Of a stretch of DNA of 64,000 nt, positions 50,424 to 63,737 are shown in pieces. Below the pieces are notes generated by a model. It did not search any database, was not told where the DNA came from, and worked only from the letters and a program-made list of their open reading frames with translations. Position 1 is the stretch's first letter. Each line of letters opens with the position of its first letter. Made by a program: the position numbers and the translations under genes. Source of the DNA: Blastococcus xanthinilyticus (lineage in GTDB: Bacteria; Actinomycetota; Actinomycetes; Mycobacteriales; Geodermatophilaceae); NCBI RefSeq assembly GCF_008124835.1, contig NZ_VNHW01000001.1, positions 496,001-560,000 of the forward strand. The letters are read 5' to 3'.

Positions 50424-51551
50424 GTGGGGGCAACGTCGGTGCACGAAGCTGATCGCGGAGCAGGTCCCGAACCCTCAGAGGCTCGACCGTTACGGGTGAT
50501 CGACCTCTTCGCCGGCTGCGGAGGCCTCACGGCCGGTTTCGCGTCGACGGGTCGATACACCCCCGTGGCCGCTGTCGAACACGACCTCGCAGCAGCGTCC
50601 ACGTACGCCGCCAACTTCGGCGAGGACCACGTGTACTGGGGCAAGATCGAGGACTGGGTGACGGGTGACCTGCCCGAGGCGGACGTCGTCGTCGGCGGGC
50701 CTCCATGTCAGGGTTTCTCAAACCTCGGCAAGCGAAGCCCTTTGGATCCGCGCAACGAACTGTGGCGCCACTACATGGAGACGCTAATCGCCGTCCGCCC
50801 GAAGGCGTTCCTTATTGAGAATGTCGATCGCTTCGGTGCGAGCGATCAGTTCCAGATGCTTCGGCAGGAGACCCTCTCTGGGGGCCTGCTCGAGGACTAT
50901 CAGATCGACGCGCGAGTCGTTCGCGCCACCGACTTTGGGGCTGCACAGCTCCGACGCCGGTTCATTGTTATCGGAACCCATCGGGATCTCACCAAGATCC
51001 CAGTTCCCACCGGATCGGTGCCGAAGGACGAGTGGAAGACGGTGCGACGGGCCCTGGAAGGGCTCGCGCCGGACGTGGACCCTAGGGATCAGCTGCTGCC
51101 GTCAGCGACGACGCAATACTTTGGGAGAATCGTTCCGGGCGTCTTCAAGTCGCCCGACCTGCACATCACCCGCAACTACACGGACAAGTCGCTGGAGCGC
51201 TTTGGGCACATCCGCCCTGGGGGTAACCGGCTCGATCTACCGGACCGCCTCAAGGCACCCTGTTGGATCACCCACGACAAGGGCTCGATGGACGTCATGG
51301 GCCGAATGCACTGGGACCGCCCCTCGGTCACCATCCGCACGGAGTTCTTCAAGCCCGAGAAAGGCCGCTACCTGCACCCCGATAGGCACCGTGCGATCAC
51401 GCACCATGAAGCGGCACGCCTTCAAGGGTTTCCTGACGAGTTCCAATGGTGCGGCTCAAAACTCGACATCGCACGACAGATCGGTAATGCCGTACCGGTC
51501 GAGCTTGCGCGCGAGCTGGGAGCACATTTCGCGGCAGCGCTGGGGCGATAA
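50424..51551 (+). CDS. dcm: DNA (cytosine-5-)-methyltransferase
   Basis: The 375-residue protein has the ordered C5-methylase motifs: I DLFAGCGGLTAGF, IV GGPPCQGFSNLG (catalytic Cys near 95), VI IENVDRF, VIII AAQLRRRFIVIG, IX RPSVTIRTEFF and X ARQIGNAVP. The target-recognition region lies between about 210 and 290. Start may be GTG 50424 or GTG 50439; the latter has a GGTGGGGG ribosome site. Its GC content and codon use (CTT, ATT, TTT) are lower than those of the surrounding genome, consistent with transfer. It likely protects host DNA from the neighbouring nuclease system. Confidence 0.93.
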   Translation: MGATSVHEADRGAGPEPSEARPLRVIDLFAGCGGLTAGFASTGRYTPVAAVEHDLAAASTYAANFGEDHVYWGKIEDWVTGDLPEADVVVGGPPCQGFSNLGKRSPLDPRNELWRHYMETLIAVRPKAFLIENVDRFGASDQFQMLRQETLSGGLLEDYQIDARVVRATDFGAAQLRRRFIVIGTHRDLTKIPVPTGSVPKDEWKTVRRALEGLAPDVDPRDQLLPSATTQYFGRIVPGVFKSPDLHITRNYTDKSLERFGHIRPGGNRLDLPDRLKAPCWITHDKGSMDVMGRMHWDRPSVTIRTEFFKPEKGRYLHPDRHRAITHHEAARLQGFPDEFQWCGSKLDIARQIGNAVPVELARELGAHFAAALGR

Positions 51552-51609
51552 CAAACCTACTCCGGATACGACCTTATCCCCGAGCATTTTCAACCGCGAC
51601 GCACTCCCC

Positions 51610-51939
51610 CTATTTCACAGCGGCGAACGAGTCATGGCCTGGGTGCACGGAGCTGTCCGAACCGGAAAGGGAGGCGTAGATCTTGCCTTCGTTGGCAGGG
51701 GGCGCCGCCGGGCCCTTGCCGGCCGAGATCAGCGTCGAGACGTCGCCGCCCGCGCAGACTTGCAGACGCCGCGAACGACGAGCGCTCCGACTCCCGGCTT
51801 GGCGTCCACCTCGTCGAAGGTGGCGATCAGCTCCTCTGCCATCCCTAAGGTCAGCGCGTTGCGCCGGGCCGGCGCGTTGAGCGTCAACGATCGCCACGCC
51901 ACCGGCCACCTCGAGCAGAACCGCACCGGAGCCAGCCAC
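51610..51939 (-). pseudogene. Decayed N-terminal part of an enoyl-CoA hydratase
   Basis: Pieces in different frames spell a crotonase N terminus: GAVLLEVAGGVAIV, then after an extra base LNAPARRNALTLGMAEEL to GVGALVVRGV, then after another shift CAGGDVSTLISAGK (the oxyanion-hole region). The rest of the roughly 260-residue enzyme is missing. At least two frameshifts and a truncation make it non-functional. It marks a scar at the right edge of the methylase locus. Confidence 0.72.
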
Positions 51940-52050
51940 CAGCCCACCTTCCTGCCGAACGGGCCGACTCCGATGACAGCCACGACCACCTGACAGGCAT
52001 CAGGCCACGACCGACTCCAGGTTGAGCCGGCACCCTGATGAGGCGAGCGC

Positions 52051-52916
52051 TCAGTCCAGCCACCCGCAGAATGAGTTGTGCTCCGCGAGCGCCTCGCGCA
52101 GCGGCACATGCCCCGCATCGATCGGCCGTCTGATCTGCCGCTCGTCGAACTCCTCGTACTCACTCCCGCGGAGATCCGGCGCGACCCGCACCGTCCCGTA
52201 AGGCAACACAGTGACCAGGCCCAGGTCGAACAGCGTGTGCAGATCCGCCCGCAGCAGCACCCGTTCCCGGCCACTTGCGAGCCGGTCCCCCGGTACGGGC
52301 GGATGTGCGCCGCCTCCAAGGTCGCCTCCACCCGGGACCCGGAGATGCAGCAGGTCCGGTCGAAAGCCCGCAGCAGGCCCTGCCGGAATGCCTGCTGCCC
52401 GCGACGGACCGCGATCAGCCGCTGGGCGTAGTCGCGTTCATCGCCCGTCGGCGGCACGTCGATGCCCGCGGCGCGCAGGAAGTCGGCGAGCGCCTGCTCC
52501 ACAGTGCTGGCCGGCGGGCCGAAGACATCAGCGACCGCCGCCGTCGACACGTCGTCCAGAGCCGGGAACTGCCCGAGCCGGATGGTCGACCGCCGTCCAA
52601 GACCGGCCAGCTCTGCAGCGTCCGCTCCAGCCATCACGACGGGCGTGGGCGGCTCGTTCAGCACGGCGACTGCGAAGAGATAGCGGTACCGCTCTGGATC
52701 CGGCCACGGCACCTCGTCGACACTGCGCGGCGCCCACGCGTCTGTCGTCGCCCGGCAGTGCGCCAGCCAGCCTTCGCCGCTCTTCCAGAGGAACAGGTCG
52801 TCGCCGCGCCGCACTCGGGCGCCGCTACCGGACGGCGTGCCCCACAGCGCATTCGCCTTGGCGATGTCCCAGTTCGATTCCGTACCCACGGCGATAGCGC
52901 CGATCCAGCCCGTCAA
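52051..52916 (-). pseudogene. EVE-like domain / HNH endonuclease with one frameshift
   Basis: The first part (TTG start at 52916) reads WIGAIAVGTESNWDIAKANA and FLWKSGEGWLAHC, like EVE/YTH-type modified-base-binding domains, and then RTCCISGSRVEATLEAAHIR of an HNH nuclease. At 52258-52264 the frame breaks in a GGG run; the next frame continues correctly as LLLRADLHTLFDLGL to a stop at 52051. A single missing G would restore a protein of about 288 residues. It could be a recent inactivation, programmed shift or sequencing error. EVE-HNH proteins are candidate modification-dependent restriction enzymes. Confidence 0.75.
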
Positions 52917-52975
52917 CGGTCATGACCTCACCCGTGATCACCGGGGTGAAGGCATGTCCTGGCCGGAAGCCTGTT

Positions 52976-53008
52976 GGGCCGCGGTTCGCTACCGCCGAAC
53001 GGCGGCCC
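52976..53008. terminator. Hairpin after the MazG-like gene
   Basis: A 13-bp stem with one mismatch (52976-52988 with 52996-53008) closes a 7-base loop, 19 bp beyond the stop of the minus-strand gene at 53027. Confidence 0.7.
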
Positions 53009-53026
53009 AGCCATAGTGCGGAACGG

Positions 53027-53371
53027 TCACCGCCGATCAGGCGCGACACCCCGATGGCCATCAACAGGGAAGCGGGACTCGTTCGTCGCGAGCTTCTTCG
53101 TCGCCTCGGCGCCGAGGTCGACTCCGACAACGTCCGCCAGCCGCACGAGATACAGCAGGACGTCGGCCAACTCGTCCCCCAGCCGCTCGCGCAGCCGGGC
53201 ATCGATGTCCCCCTCCGCGGCCGAAGCTGGCAGCCACTGCACCAGCTCCGCCACCTCCCCGACCTCCCCGGTCAACGCCAGGGTCAGCGACTTGAGGTCG
53301 TGAAATCGTCGCCAGTCACGCTCCTCGGTGAAGGTCCGCATGCGCGCCGTCAGCTCCGCCAGGTCGTTCAC
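53027..53371 (-). CDS. MazG-like nucleotide pyrophosphohydrolase
   Basis: The 114-residue protein matches the short MazG/RS21-C6 (dCTPase-like) family: ERDWRRFHDLKSLTLALTGE, then the metal site EVGEVAELVQW and GDELADVLLYLVRLAD (E-x-x-E and E-x-x-D). These enzymes hydrolyse non-canonical nucleoside triphosphates. The last 15 residues are not typical. It lies in the accessory island between the HNH gene and the DUF2075 helicase. Confidence 0.88.
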   Translation of the reverse strand: MNDLAELTARMRTFTEERDWRRFHDLKSLTLALTGEVGEVAELVQWLPASAAEGDIDARLRERLGDELADVLLYLVRLADVVGVDLGAEATKKLATNESRFPVDGHRGVAPDRR

Positions 53372-53478
53372 CGGTCGAGTATCGATGTCGGGATATCGAG
53401 CCTGCCCCGGCTAGGGTGACCGGAAAGCGGACCGACTGGCTTCCGGACCTTGGACATGCCCCCACCGCACGTTGATTC

Positions 53479-55365
53479 GTGCTGCCCGGGGACAGGTTCG
53501 TGCCACTCCTTCGTACGTCCGGCAAGGGTCTCGCCGACTTCGCGCGAGCCGGCCGCATCGGCTCCACACTGGCCACCCAGATGGCACACCGGATGAGCCG
53601 CTCGCCGTCTGCCGCCGAGGTTCGCTCCTGGGACGCCAGCCTCGCCGCGCTCGCCGCCGATCTCGAGCAGGCCGGCCTCCACGGTGTCGAAGTGCTTGCC
53701 GAGTACCAGCTGCCGCTGTCCAGCAAGCGCATCGACGTCGTCCTGGCCGGCGAGCACCCCCGCCGCGGTGGCCCCTCGTACGTCGTCGTCGAGCTGAAGC
53801 AGTGGACGAAGGCCTCGTTGTTCGAGGACGAGCCGGAACTCGTGCTCCAGCCCAGCTACGGCAACCGGCCGGTGCTGCACCCGGTGGCCCAGGTTCGCGG
53901 CTACGGCGAGTACCTGCTCGACTTCCTCGGCGTCCTCGAAGGAGCGCAGGACGTCCTCGCCGGCGCCGCCTACCTGCACAACGCCACCGACGATGGCGTC
54001 GCCGCCCTACGCGGCTACCCGCAGGACGAGCTCGGCCGCTTCTTCACCGCCCAGGACCGCGGAGACTTCCACGCCTTCCTCCGCAGCCGCCTCTCCCCCA
54101 CCAACGCGTCCGTCCACGCCGACCGACTGCTGCGGTCCTCCGTCGCTCCCAGCAAGCAGCTGCTCGCGGTCGCCGCCGAGGAGCTGCGTACCCGGGAGCA
54201 GTTCGTGCTCCTCGACGAGCAGCGCGTCGCCTTCGACCTGGTGCTACACGAGGTGGAGAAGGCCCGCAGGGGCGACCACAAGAGCGTCGTCATCGTCTCC
54301 GGCGGGCCCGGGAGCGGTAAGAGCGTCATCGCGCTGTCCCTTCTCGGTGAACTCGGGCGCCGCGGAATCCGCGCCGCGCACGCCACCGGGTCCCGGTCAT
54401 TCACCCAGACACTGCGTCGGGTGGCCGGCCATCGCGCGCCTCGCACGGCCGCGCTGTTCCGCTACTTCAACCAGTTCATGGACGCCGACCGCAACGGCCT
54501 CGACGTCCTCATCGCTGACGAGGCGCACCGACTGCGCGAGACGTCGGCCAACCGGTGGACCAAGACCGAGCACCGCACCGGCAAGCGTCAGATCGACGAA
54601 CTGATCGACGCCGCACGGGTGCCGGTCTTCCTGCTCGACCAGAACCAGGTCGTGCGCCCGGGCGAGATGGGCACCGTCGAGGACATCGAGAAGCACGCCC
54701 GCGGACGCGGCCTCGACGTCCACCAGATCGACCTATCGACCCAGTACCGCAGTGGCGGCAGCGGCCAGTACATCGAGTGGGTCGAGCGGCTCCTCGGCCT
54801 GACACCCGGCGGCCCGGCCTCCTGGACCGGTGACGAACGGTTCGAGGTCCGCACGGCACCCTCACCGTCCGCCATGGAGACCCTGCTGGCCGAGAAGCTC
54901 GCCGATCACCAGAACGCACGTATGGCGGCGGGCTACTGCTGGACCTGGAGCGACCCCCGCGCCGACGGCTCACTCGTGCCCGACGTACGGATCGGCGACT
55001 GGTCGCGCCCGTGGAACCTCAAGGGCGATCGCTCCGTCGGCGGTGCGCCACCCGCCGCACTGTGGGCCAGCGACGACCGCGGCTTCGGCCAGGTCGGGTG
55101 CGTCTACACCGCGCAGGGGTTCGAGTACGAGTGGAACGGTGTCCTGATCGGCCCCGACCTGGTGTGGCGCGGCGACCGGTGGGTCGCCGTCCGTAGCGCC
55201 AACCGCGACCCCGACTTCCGCAACACCAAGAAGGTCAGCGACGCCGACTTCGACCTGCTGGTGCGCAACGTCTACAAGGTGCTACTCACCCGCGGGCTGC
55301 GCGGCGTGTACCTGCATTCAACTGATCCGGAGACGCAGCGGTTTCTGGAGCGCCTCGTCGGCTGA
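53479..55365 (+). CDS. Nuclease-like domain fused to a DUF2075 helicase
   Basis: The 628-residue protein has an N-terminal region with SKRIDVVLAGEHP and YVVVELKQW (Asp, then E-x-K near 103-105), a PD-(D/E)XK-like pattern. From about 250 comes the DUF2075 (Schlafen-type AAA) core: Walker A SGGPGSGKSVIAL (near 274-284), Walker B VLIADEAHRLRE (near 346), then STQYRSGGSGQYIEW and GCVYTAQGFEYEWNGV in the C-terminal helicase half. GTG start. Proteins of this type are common in defence islands. It stands alone and converges on an excalibur gene with a strong hairpin between. Confidence 0.83.
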   Translation: MLPGDRFVPLLRTSGKGLADFARAGRIGSTLATQMAHRMSRSPSAAEVRSWDASLAALAADLEQAGLHGVEVLAEYQLPLSSKRIDVVLAGEHPRRGGPSYVVVELKQWTKASLFEDEPELVLQPSYGNRPVLHPVAQVRGYGEYLLDFLGVLEGAQDVLAGAAYLHNATDDGVAALRGYPQDELGRFFTAQDRGDFHAFLRSRLSPTNASVHADRLLRSSVAPSKQLLAVAAEELRTREQFVLLDEQRVAFDLVLHEVEKARRGDHKSVVIVSGGPGSGKSVIALSLLGELGRRGIRAAHATGSRSFTQTLRRVAGHRAPRTAALFRYFNQFMDADRNGLDVLIADEAHRLRETSANRWTKTEHRTGKRQIDELIDAARVPVFLLDQNQVVRPGEMGTVEDIEKHARGRGLDVHQIDLSTQYRSGGSGQYIEWVERLLGLTPGGPASWTGDERFEVRTAPSPSAMETLLAEKLADHQNARMAAGYCWTWSDPRADGSLVPDVRIGDWSRPWNLKGDRSVGGAPPAALWASDDRGFGQVGCVYTAQGFEYEWNGVLIGPDLVWRGDRWVAVRSANRDPDFRNTKKVSDADFDLLVRNVYKVLLTRGLRGVYLHSTDPETQRFLERLVG

Positions 55366-55412
55366 CACAGTCGGCCGCGCTTGTCCTCAGCACGAGGCCA
55401 CATGAGGACATG

Positions 55413-55455
55413 CATCGGCCCGGCGCTCGTTCACTGAACGACCTCCGGGCCGATG
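55413..55455. terminator. Bidirectional hairpin between convergent genes
   Basis: An 11-bp perfect stem (55413-55423 with 55445-55455) encloses a second small stem CGTTC/GAACG (55428-55432, 55436-55440). It lies between the stops of the DUF2075 gene and the excalibur gene. Confidence 0.82.
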
Positions 55456-55477
55456 GAGCAAACGCCTGGTCTACCGG

Positions 55478-56050
55478 CTACTCGCAGCCGACGCCGTCCC
55501 CATCCCGGTCGAGGTGACCGGCGTAGCCCGGGTCTCCCGTGCGCACCGGAGCTGCACCGGCGGCTCGCGCGGCGTCACAGTTCTTGTAGTAAGTACTCGT
55601 TGCCTGCGGCGCCGGTGCTACCGGCGCGGGTGCGGGCGCCGTCGACCGCGGGGCAGCCTGGGGAGCGGGCGCGGCCGGGACAGCCGCCGACTCACGGGCC
55701 ACCAGGGCGCGCTCCCGCTCATCGAGCTGCGTGGTGCGCTGGGCCAACTCGGCCGCCTGTGCGGCGAGGCGCGACTCACCCTCGGCCGTGGCCTGCCGGA
55801 TCCTGTTCTCGGCGTCCGCGACTTCGGCCTCGAGGTCGGCCGCCTCCTCCTGGGTGTCCGTCAGCTCGCTCTTGAGCGTCATGTACGCGGGAGAGGCCTG
55901 GACATCGGTGTCCTTGCCGGCACCCCCAACACCGACGCCGATCAGGAAGGCCAGGAGCGGGATCGCCCACTTCAGCCAACGCTTCGGGCTCTTGCCGGAC
56001 TCGGCCGGCACAGCAGCGGAAGCACCAGACAGGACAGCGGTATCAGACAC
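55478..56050 (-). CDS. Membrane protein with C-terminal excalibur calcium-binding domain
   Basis: The 190-residue protein has a short cytoplasmic start, one membrane helix (WAIPLLAFLIGVGVGGA), a coiled coil (about 58-110), a Pro/Ala linker (about 122-148) and an excalibur domain ending DRDGDGVGCE, the DxDxDG calcium loop with a flanking Cys pair (KNC...GCE). The domain should be outside the cell. Such proteins are common in actinobacteria; the role is unknown. Confidence 0.88.
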   Translation of the reverse strand: MSDTAVLSGASAAVPAESGKSPKRWLKWAIPLLAFLIGVGVGGAGKDTDVQASPAYMTLKSELTDTQEEAADLEAEVADAENRIRQATAEGESRLAAQAAELAQRTTQLDERERALVARESAAVPAAPAPQAAPRSTAPAPAPVAPAPQATSTYYKNCDAARAAGAAPVRTGDPGYAGHLDRDGDGVGCE

Positions 56051-56454
56051 GATCGTTCTCCATTCCCCGTAGTGGCACGGGACGGTATCGCTACCTCTGC
56101 CGAGCCGGTGGGGAAAGGGAGCACGCTGCTTCCTGGGTGATCGCTGTTACGAACGAGGCGCAGAAATGCGCAAGGTCCCGCATGACGAGCATTCGGAAGC
56201 CGAGTAGCGACGAGTTCCGCCGCCAGCACCACAGGTCAGCCACCGAGGTTGCAGCGCCGGGCAACCGACAGCCCGGCGCGTGAGCGTCGCGGTGGCGACG
56301 CCGTCGACCCCGCGCTCGTGGTCGCCGCCGCCGTGGCGTACACGGTCTCCGCCCGCGCCACGGCAGCACGCGAGGTCCAGACGAACGCCCCCCTGGAGCT
56401 CGCCGCGCCCTGAGGCGGTTTCGCTCCCCTGCGCACCAGGGCAGTGCCACACCC
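56051..56454. other. 404-bp gap with a possible gene remnant
   Basis: A plus-strand frame ending at a TGA at 56413 reads DAVDPALVVAAAVAYTVSAR then NAPLELAAP; it has coding-like composition but no start or recognisable family, so it may be the tail of a lost gene. The remainder holds the excalibur promoter. No other feature is seen. Confidence 0.3.
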
Positions 56455-58092
56455 ATGGCCGCACATGACGTCGTGATCATCGGCAGCGGGATCAACTCCC
56501 TCGTCGCCGGCGCCACCCTCGCCAAGGCCGGCCGGGACGTCGGCATCTACGAGCGCGCACCCCGCCTGGGTGGCGCGATCCGCACCGAGGCCGACACCCC
56601 GGCGCCCGGCTTCACCACCGACCTCTTCTCCTGCTGGCACCCGCTGTTCGTCGGCGGCCCCGCCTACCCCTCGCTCGCCGACGACCTCGCCGCCCGCGGC
56701 GTCGTCTACCGCAACACCGACCTCCCCGCCGCCGCCGCGCTGCGCGACGGGTCGACGGCGGTGCTCTCCACCGACGCCGACGTCACCGCCGCCGACTTCG
56801 ACCGGCTCTCCCCCGGCGACGGCGAGGCCTGGCGCACCTTCCTCGAGGAGTTCGGCAGCAGGGCCGGCATCGCGTTCGGCGCGCTGGGCACCGAGCTGCT
56901 GTCGCTGGACGGGCTGAAGCTCGCCGGCCAGGCCTTCCGGCAGCTCGGCCCCCGCGGGCTGCAGCAGTTCGGCGCCGAGGGGCTGGAGTCCGCCCGCAGC
57001 TGGCTGTCGGGCACGTTCACCTCCCCCACCGTGCACGGCCTGCTCTCCCCGTGGGTCGGGCACGAGGGGCTGGGGCCGGACGACGCGTTCAGCGGCTTCA
57101 TCAACAAGGTGATCGCGCTGGCGCTGGCCCAGGGCGGCTGCCCGGTGCCCGAGGGCGGCGGCGTGCGGCTCGTCGAGGCGCTGGCCGGCATCGTCACCGA
57201 CGCCAGCGGCACCACCCGCACCGATGCCGACGTCGTCGCCGTCGAGACCTCCGGCGGGCGGGCCACCGGCGTCCGGCTGGCCGACGGCGAGGTGGTCACC
57301 GCCCGCGAGGCGGTGCTGGCCAGCGTCACCCCGCAGCAGCTGTACCTGGACCTGCTCGACGGCGTCGCGACGGTGCCCGACCGGGTGCGGCAGGCGGCCC
57401 GCGGCTACCGCTACGGCCGCGGCGACATGCAGATCCACCTGGCGCTCTCCGAGCCACCTCGCTGGGCCGAGGACCACGACCGGATGTCCCAGGCGGCGAT
57501 CGTGCACGTCAGCGACGGGCTGGACGGCGTCAGCCGCGCGGTCAACGAGGCCCAGCGGCACCTGCTGCCGGTGCACCCGACGATCGTCGCGGGGCAGCCC
57601 GCGGCGCTGGACCCCACCCGGGTGCCGGACGGCGCCGGGGTGCTCTGGCTGCAGCTGCAGGAGACCCCGGGCCGACCGCAGGGGGACGCCGCCGGGAGCA
57701 TCGACGTCGGCGACGGCACCTGGACCGAGGATCTCCGCGAGCGGTACGCCGACCGGGTGGTGCACGAGCTCTCCCGGCACGTGACCAACCTGGACTCCGC
57801 GCTGACCGCGCGCCGGGTGCTCTCCCCGGCCGACCTGCAGTCCTGGAACCGCAACCTGGTCGGCGGCGACCCCTACGCCGGCGCCTGCACCATCGACCAG
57901 TTCCTGCTCTGGCGGCCCACCCCGCAGACCCGCGGGCACCGCACCGCCGTCGACGGGCTGTGGCACATCGGCGCCTCCACCCACCCCGGCCCCGGCCTGG
58001 GCGGGGCGAGCGGGCTGCTGGCCGCGCAGCAGGTGATCCGGGCGGCGCAGCCCGGCCTGCTCGCGGCCGGCCGGCGGGCGCTGGGCGGCTGA
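56455..58092 (+). CDS. Phytoene desaturase-like FAD-dependent oxidoreductase
   Basis: The 545-residue protein has an N-terminal dinucleotide fold VVIIGSGINSLVAGATLAKA and YERAPRLGGAIRTE, and the C-terminal FAD-closing motif GLWHIGASTHPGPGLGGASG. This matches the NAD(P)/FAD-dependent oxidoreductases of the CrtI/PDS superfamily in actinobacteria. No carotenoid genes are adjacent, so the substrate is open; some members act on lipids or terpenoids. ATG start. It stands alone. Confidence 0.87.
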   Translation: MAAHDVVIIGSGINSLVAGATLAKAGRDVGIYERAPRLGGAIRTEADTPAPGFTTDLFSCWHPLFVGGPAYPSLADDLAARGVVYRNTDLPAAAALRDGSTAVLSTDADVTAADFDRLSPGDGEAWRTFLEEFGSRAGIAFGALGTELLSLDGLKLAGQAFRQLGPRGLQQFGAEGLESARSWLSGTFTSPTVHGLLSPWVGHEGLGPDDAFSGFINKVIALALAQGGCPVPEGGGVRLVEALAGIVTDASGTTRTDADVVAVETSGGRATGVRLADGEVVTAREAVLASVTPQQLYLDLLDGVATVPDRVRQAARGYRYGRGDMQIHLALSEPPRWAEDHDRMSQAAIVHVSDGLDGVSRAVNEAQRHLLPVHPTIVAGQPAALDPTRVPDGAGVLWLQLQETPGRPQGDAAGSIDVGDGTWTEDLRERYADRVVHELSRHVTNLDSALTARRVLSPADLQSWNRNLVGGDPYAGACTIDQFLLWRPTPQTRGHRTAVDGLWHIGASTHPGPGLGGASGLLAAQQVIRAAQPGLLAAGRRALGG

Positions 58093-58116
58093 GCGGCGGC
58101 CCCGACGACGGCGACC

Positions 58117-58599
58117 TCAGGCCCGCACGGAGCCCCGGTACGTGCCGCCCGCGCCGGCGCTCGCCTCGACCCGCAGCAGCCCGTGCGCGTCGCCGTGCAG
58201 CGCCATCAGCCCGCGCACCTGCCCGCCGGCCCGCGTGACGCCGCTGTAGACCAGCCGCGCGCCGGCCTCCTCCCCCGCCACGGTGCCGGTGAACGTCCCG
58301 GTGAAGAGGAAGGCGTCGGCGTAGGTGCCGGGCGGAACGGCGAACGCGACGTCGCACGCCGCATCGACGGCGACCCGGATCGTGCCGGGGGCCGTCCCCT
58401 CGAGCGTGCCCGCGAAGCCGAGGGTGACCGGAAGGGTCGCCAGGCACCGGCCGCCCGGCAGCGGCTGGAGCGCCGGTGCCCCGGTGACGGCGACCGTGAA
58501 CGTCCCGTCCGCGGCGACCCGGGCGGACGCGGCGGCCGGAGTGGCCCCGACCCCGACGAGCCCGGCACAGAGCAGCACGGCGAGCAGCAACCTGCGCAT
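58117..58599 (-). CDS. Secreted protein of unknown function
   Basis: The 160-residue protein has a Sec signal peptide (MRRLLLAVLLCAGLVGVGAT, cleavage near AAA-SA) and a mature domain of about 130 residues rich in beta strands and threonine, with two cysteines (GGRCLAT and DAACDVAF) that could form a disulfide. The pattern of short strands (FTGTFTGTVAGEEAGARLVY) suggests a lipocalin-like or DUF3224-like barrel, with low certainty. It faces the oxidoreductase gene 24 bp away. Confidence 0.72.
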   Translation of the reverse strand: MRRLLLAVLLCAGLVGVGATPAAASARVAADGTFTVAVTGAPALQPLPGGRCLATLPVTLGFAGTLEGTAPGTIRVAVDAACDVAFAVPPGTYADAFLFTGTFTGTVAGEEAGARLVYSGVTRAGGQVRGLMALHGDAHGLLRVEASAGAGGTYRGSVRA

Positions 58600-58697
58600 G
58601 GCGGAACGGTAGGAGCGGTTCGCTCCGCACCCCAGGGGCCTTGGACCCGCCGGTGTCCGCCGGGCCCTTCCGGCGGACGGCTGCTAGGCATACCGGC

Positions 58698-58904
58698 ATG
58701 CCCTTCATCCAGATCACCATGATCGCCGGCCGCACCGAGCAGCAGAAGCGCGACCTGCTCGCCGCCGTCAGCCAGGCCACCACCGACAGCATCGGTGCGC
58801 CGCCGGAGACGGTCCGGGCGTGGATCGTCGAGGTGCCGCCGACCGAGATCTCGGTCGCCGGCGAGACCGTCGCCGACCGTCGCGCGAAGGCCGACCAGGG
58901 CTGA
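58698..58904 (+). CDS. 4-oxalocrotonate tautomerase family protein
   Basis: The 68-residue protein begins MPFIQITMIAGRTEQQKRDL, with the N-terminal proline that is the catalytic base after Met removal, and continues TDSIGAPPETVRAWIVEVPP as in 4-OT enzymes. Length matches the family. It acts on enol/keto acids; the natural substrate is unknown. No aromatic-degradation genes are near. Confidence 0.88.
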   Translation: MPFIQITMIAGRTEQQKRDLLAAVSQATTDSIGAPPETVRAWIVEVPPTEISVAGETVADRRAKADQG

Positions 58905-58974
58905 GCCGCGGCGGGCTGCCCGCATCCGCCCGACGACGTACCGTTCCCAGTGACCGTCGTCACACGGGGGCGCC

Positions 58975-63492
<4,518 letters not shown>

Positions 63493-63509
63493 GCGGCACC
63501 CGGCGCGGC

Positions 63510-63701
63510 TCAGCTCCCGGTGCGCAGGGCGGCGAGGCCCGGCCAGTCGGCCCCCGGCCGGAACGTCCCGCGGCGCAGCGGCGCGGGCCGGGGCACCTCG
63601 ACCGGAGCGGGCACGACGCGCAGCGCGGTCCGCACCGGGCGGCGGGGCAGGGTGTCCCGGCACCAGCGCTCGCAGTCGGCCAGCAGGTTGCCCGTCGACA
63701 T
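63510..63701 (-). CDS. Small protein of unknown function
   Basis: From the ATG at 63701 this encodes 63 residues (MSTGNLLADCERWCRDTLPR and a Pro/Arg-rich rest). An ATG at 63737 would add 12 residues. It has two cysteines in CERWC and no hydrophobic segment. It converges on the P-type ATPase gene. Codon pattern is plausible, but support is limited to that. Confidence 0.45.
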   Translation of the reverse strand: MSTGNLLADCERWCRDTLPRRPVRTALRVVPAPVEVPRPAPLRRGTFRPGADWPGLAALRTGS

Positions 63702-63737
63702 CGGACGCAAGATGGCATCGGGCGACATGCCGGACAA

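Noticed and set aside
56236-57984. 582-codon minus-strand frame over the oxidoreductase
   Set aside because: Antisense to a protein with clear FAD motifs; no domain of its own.
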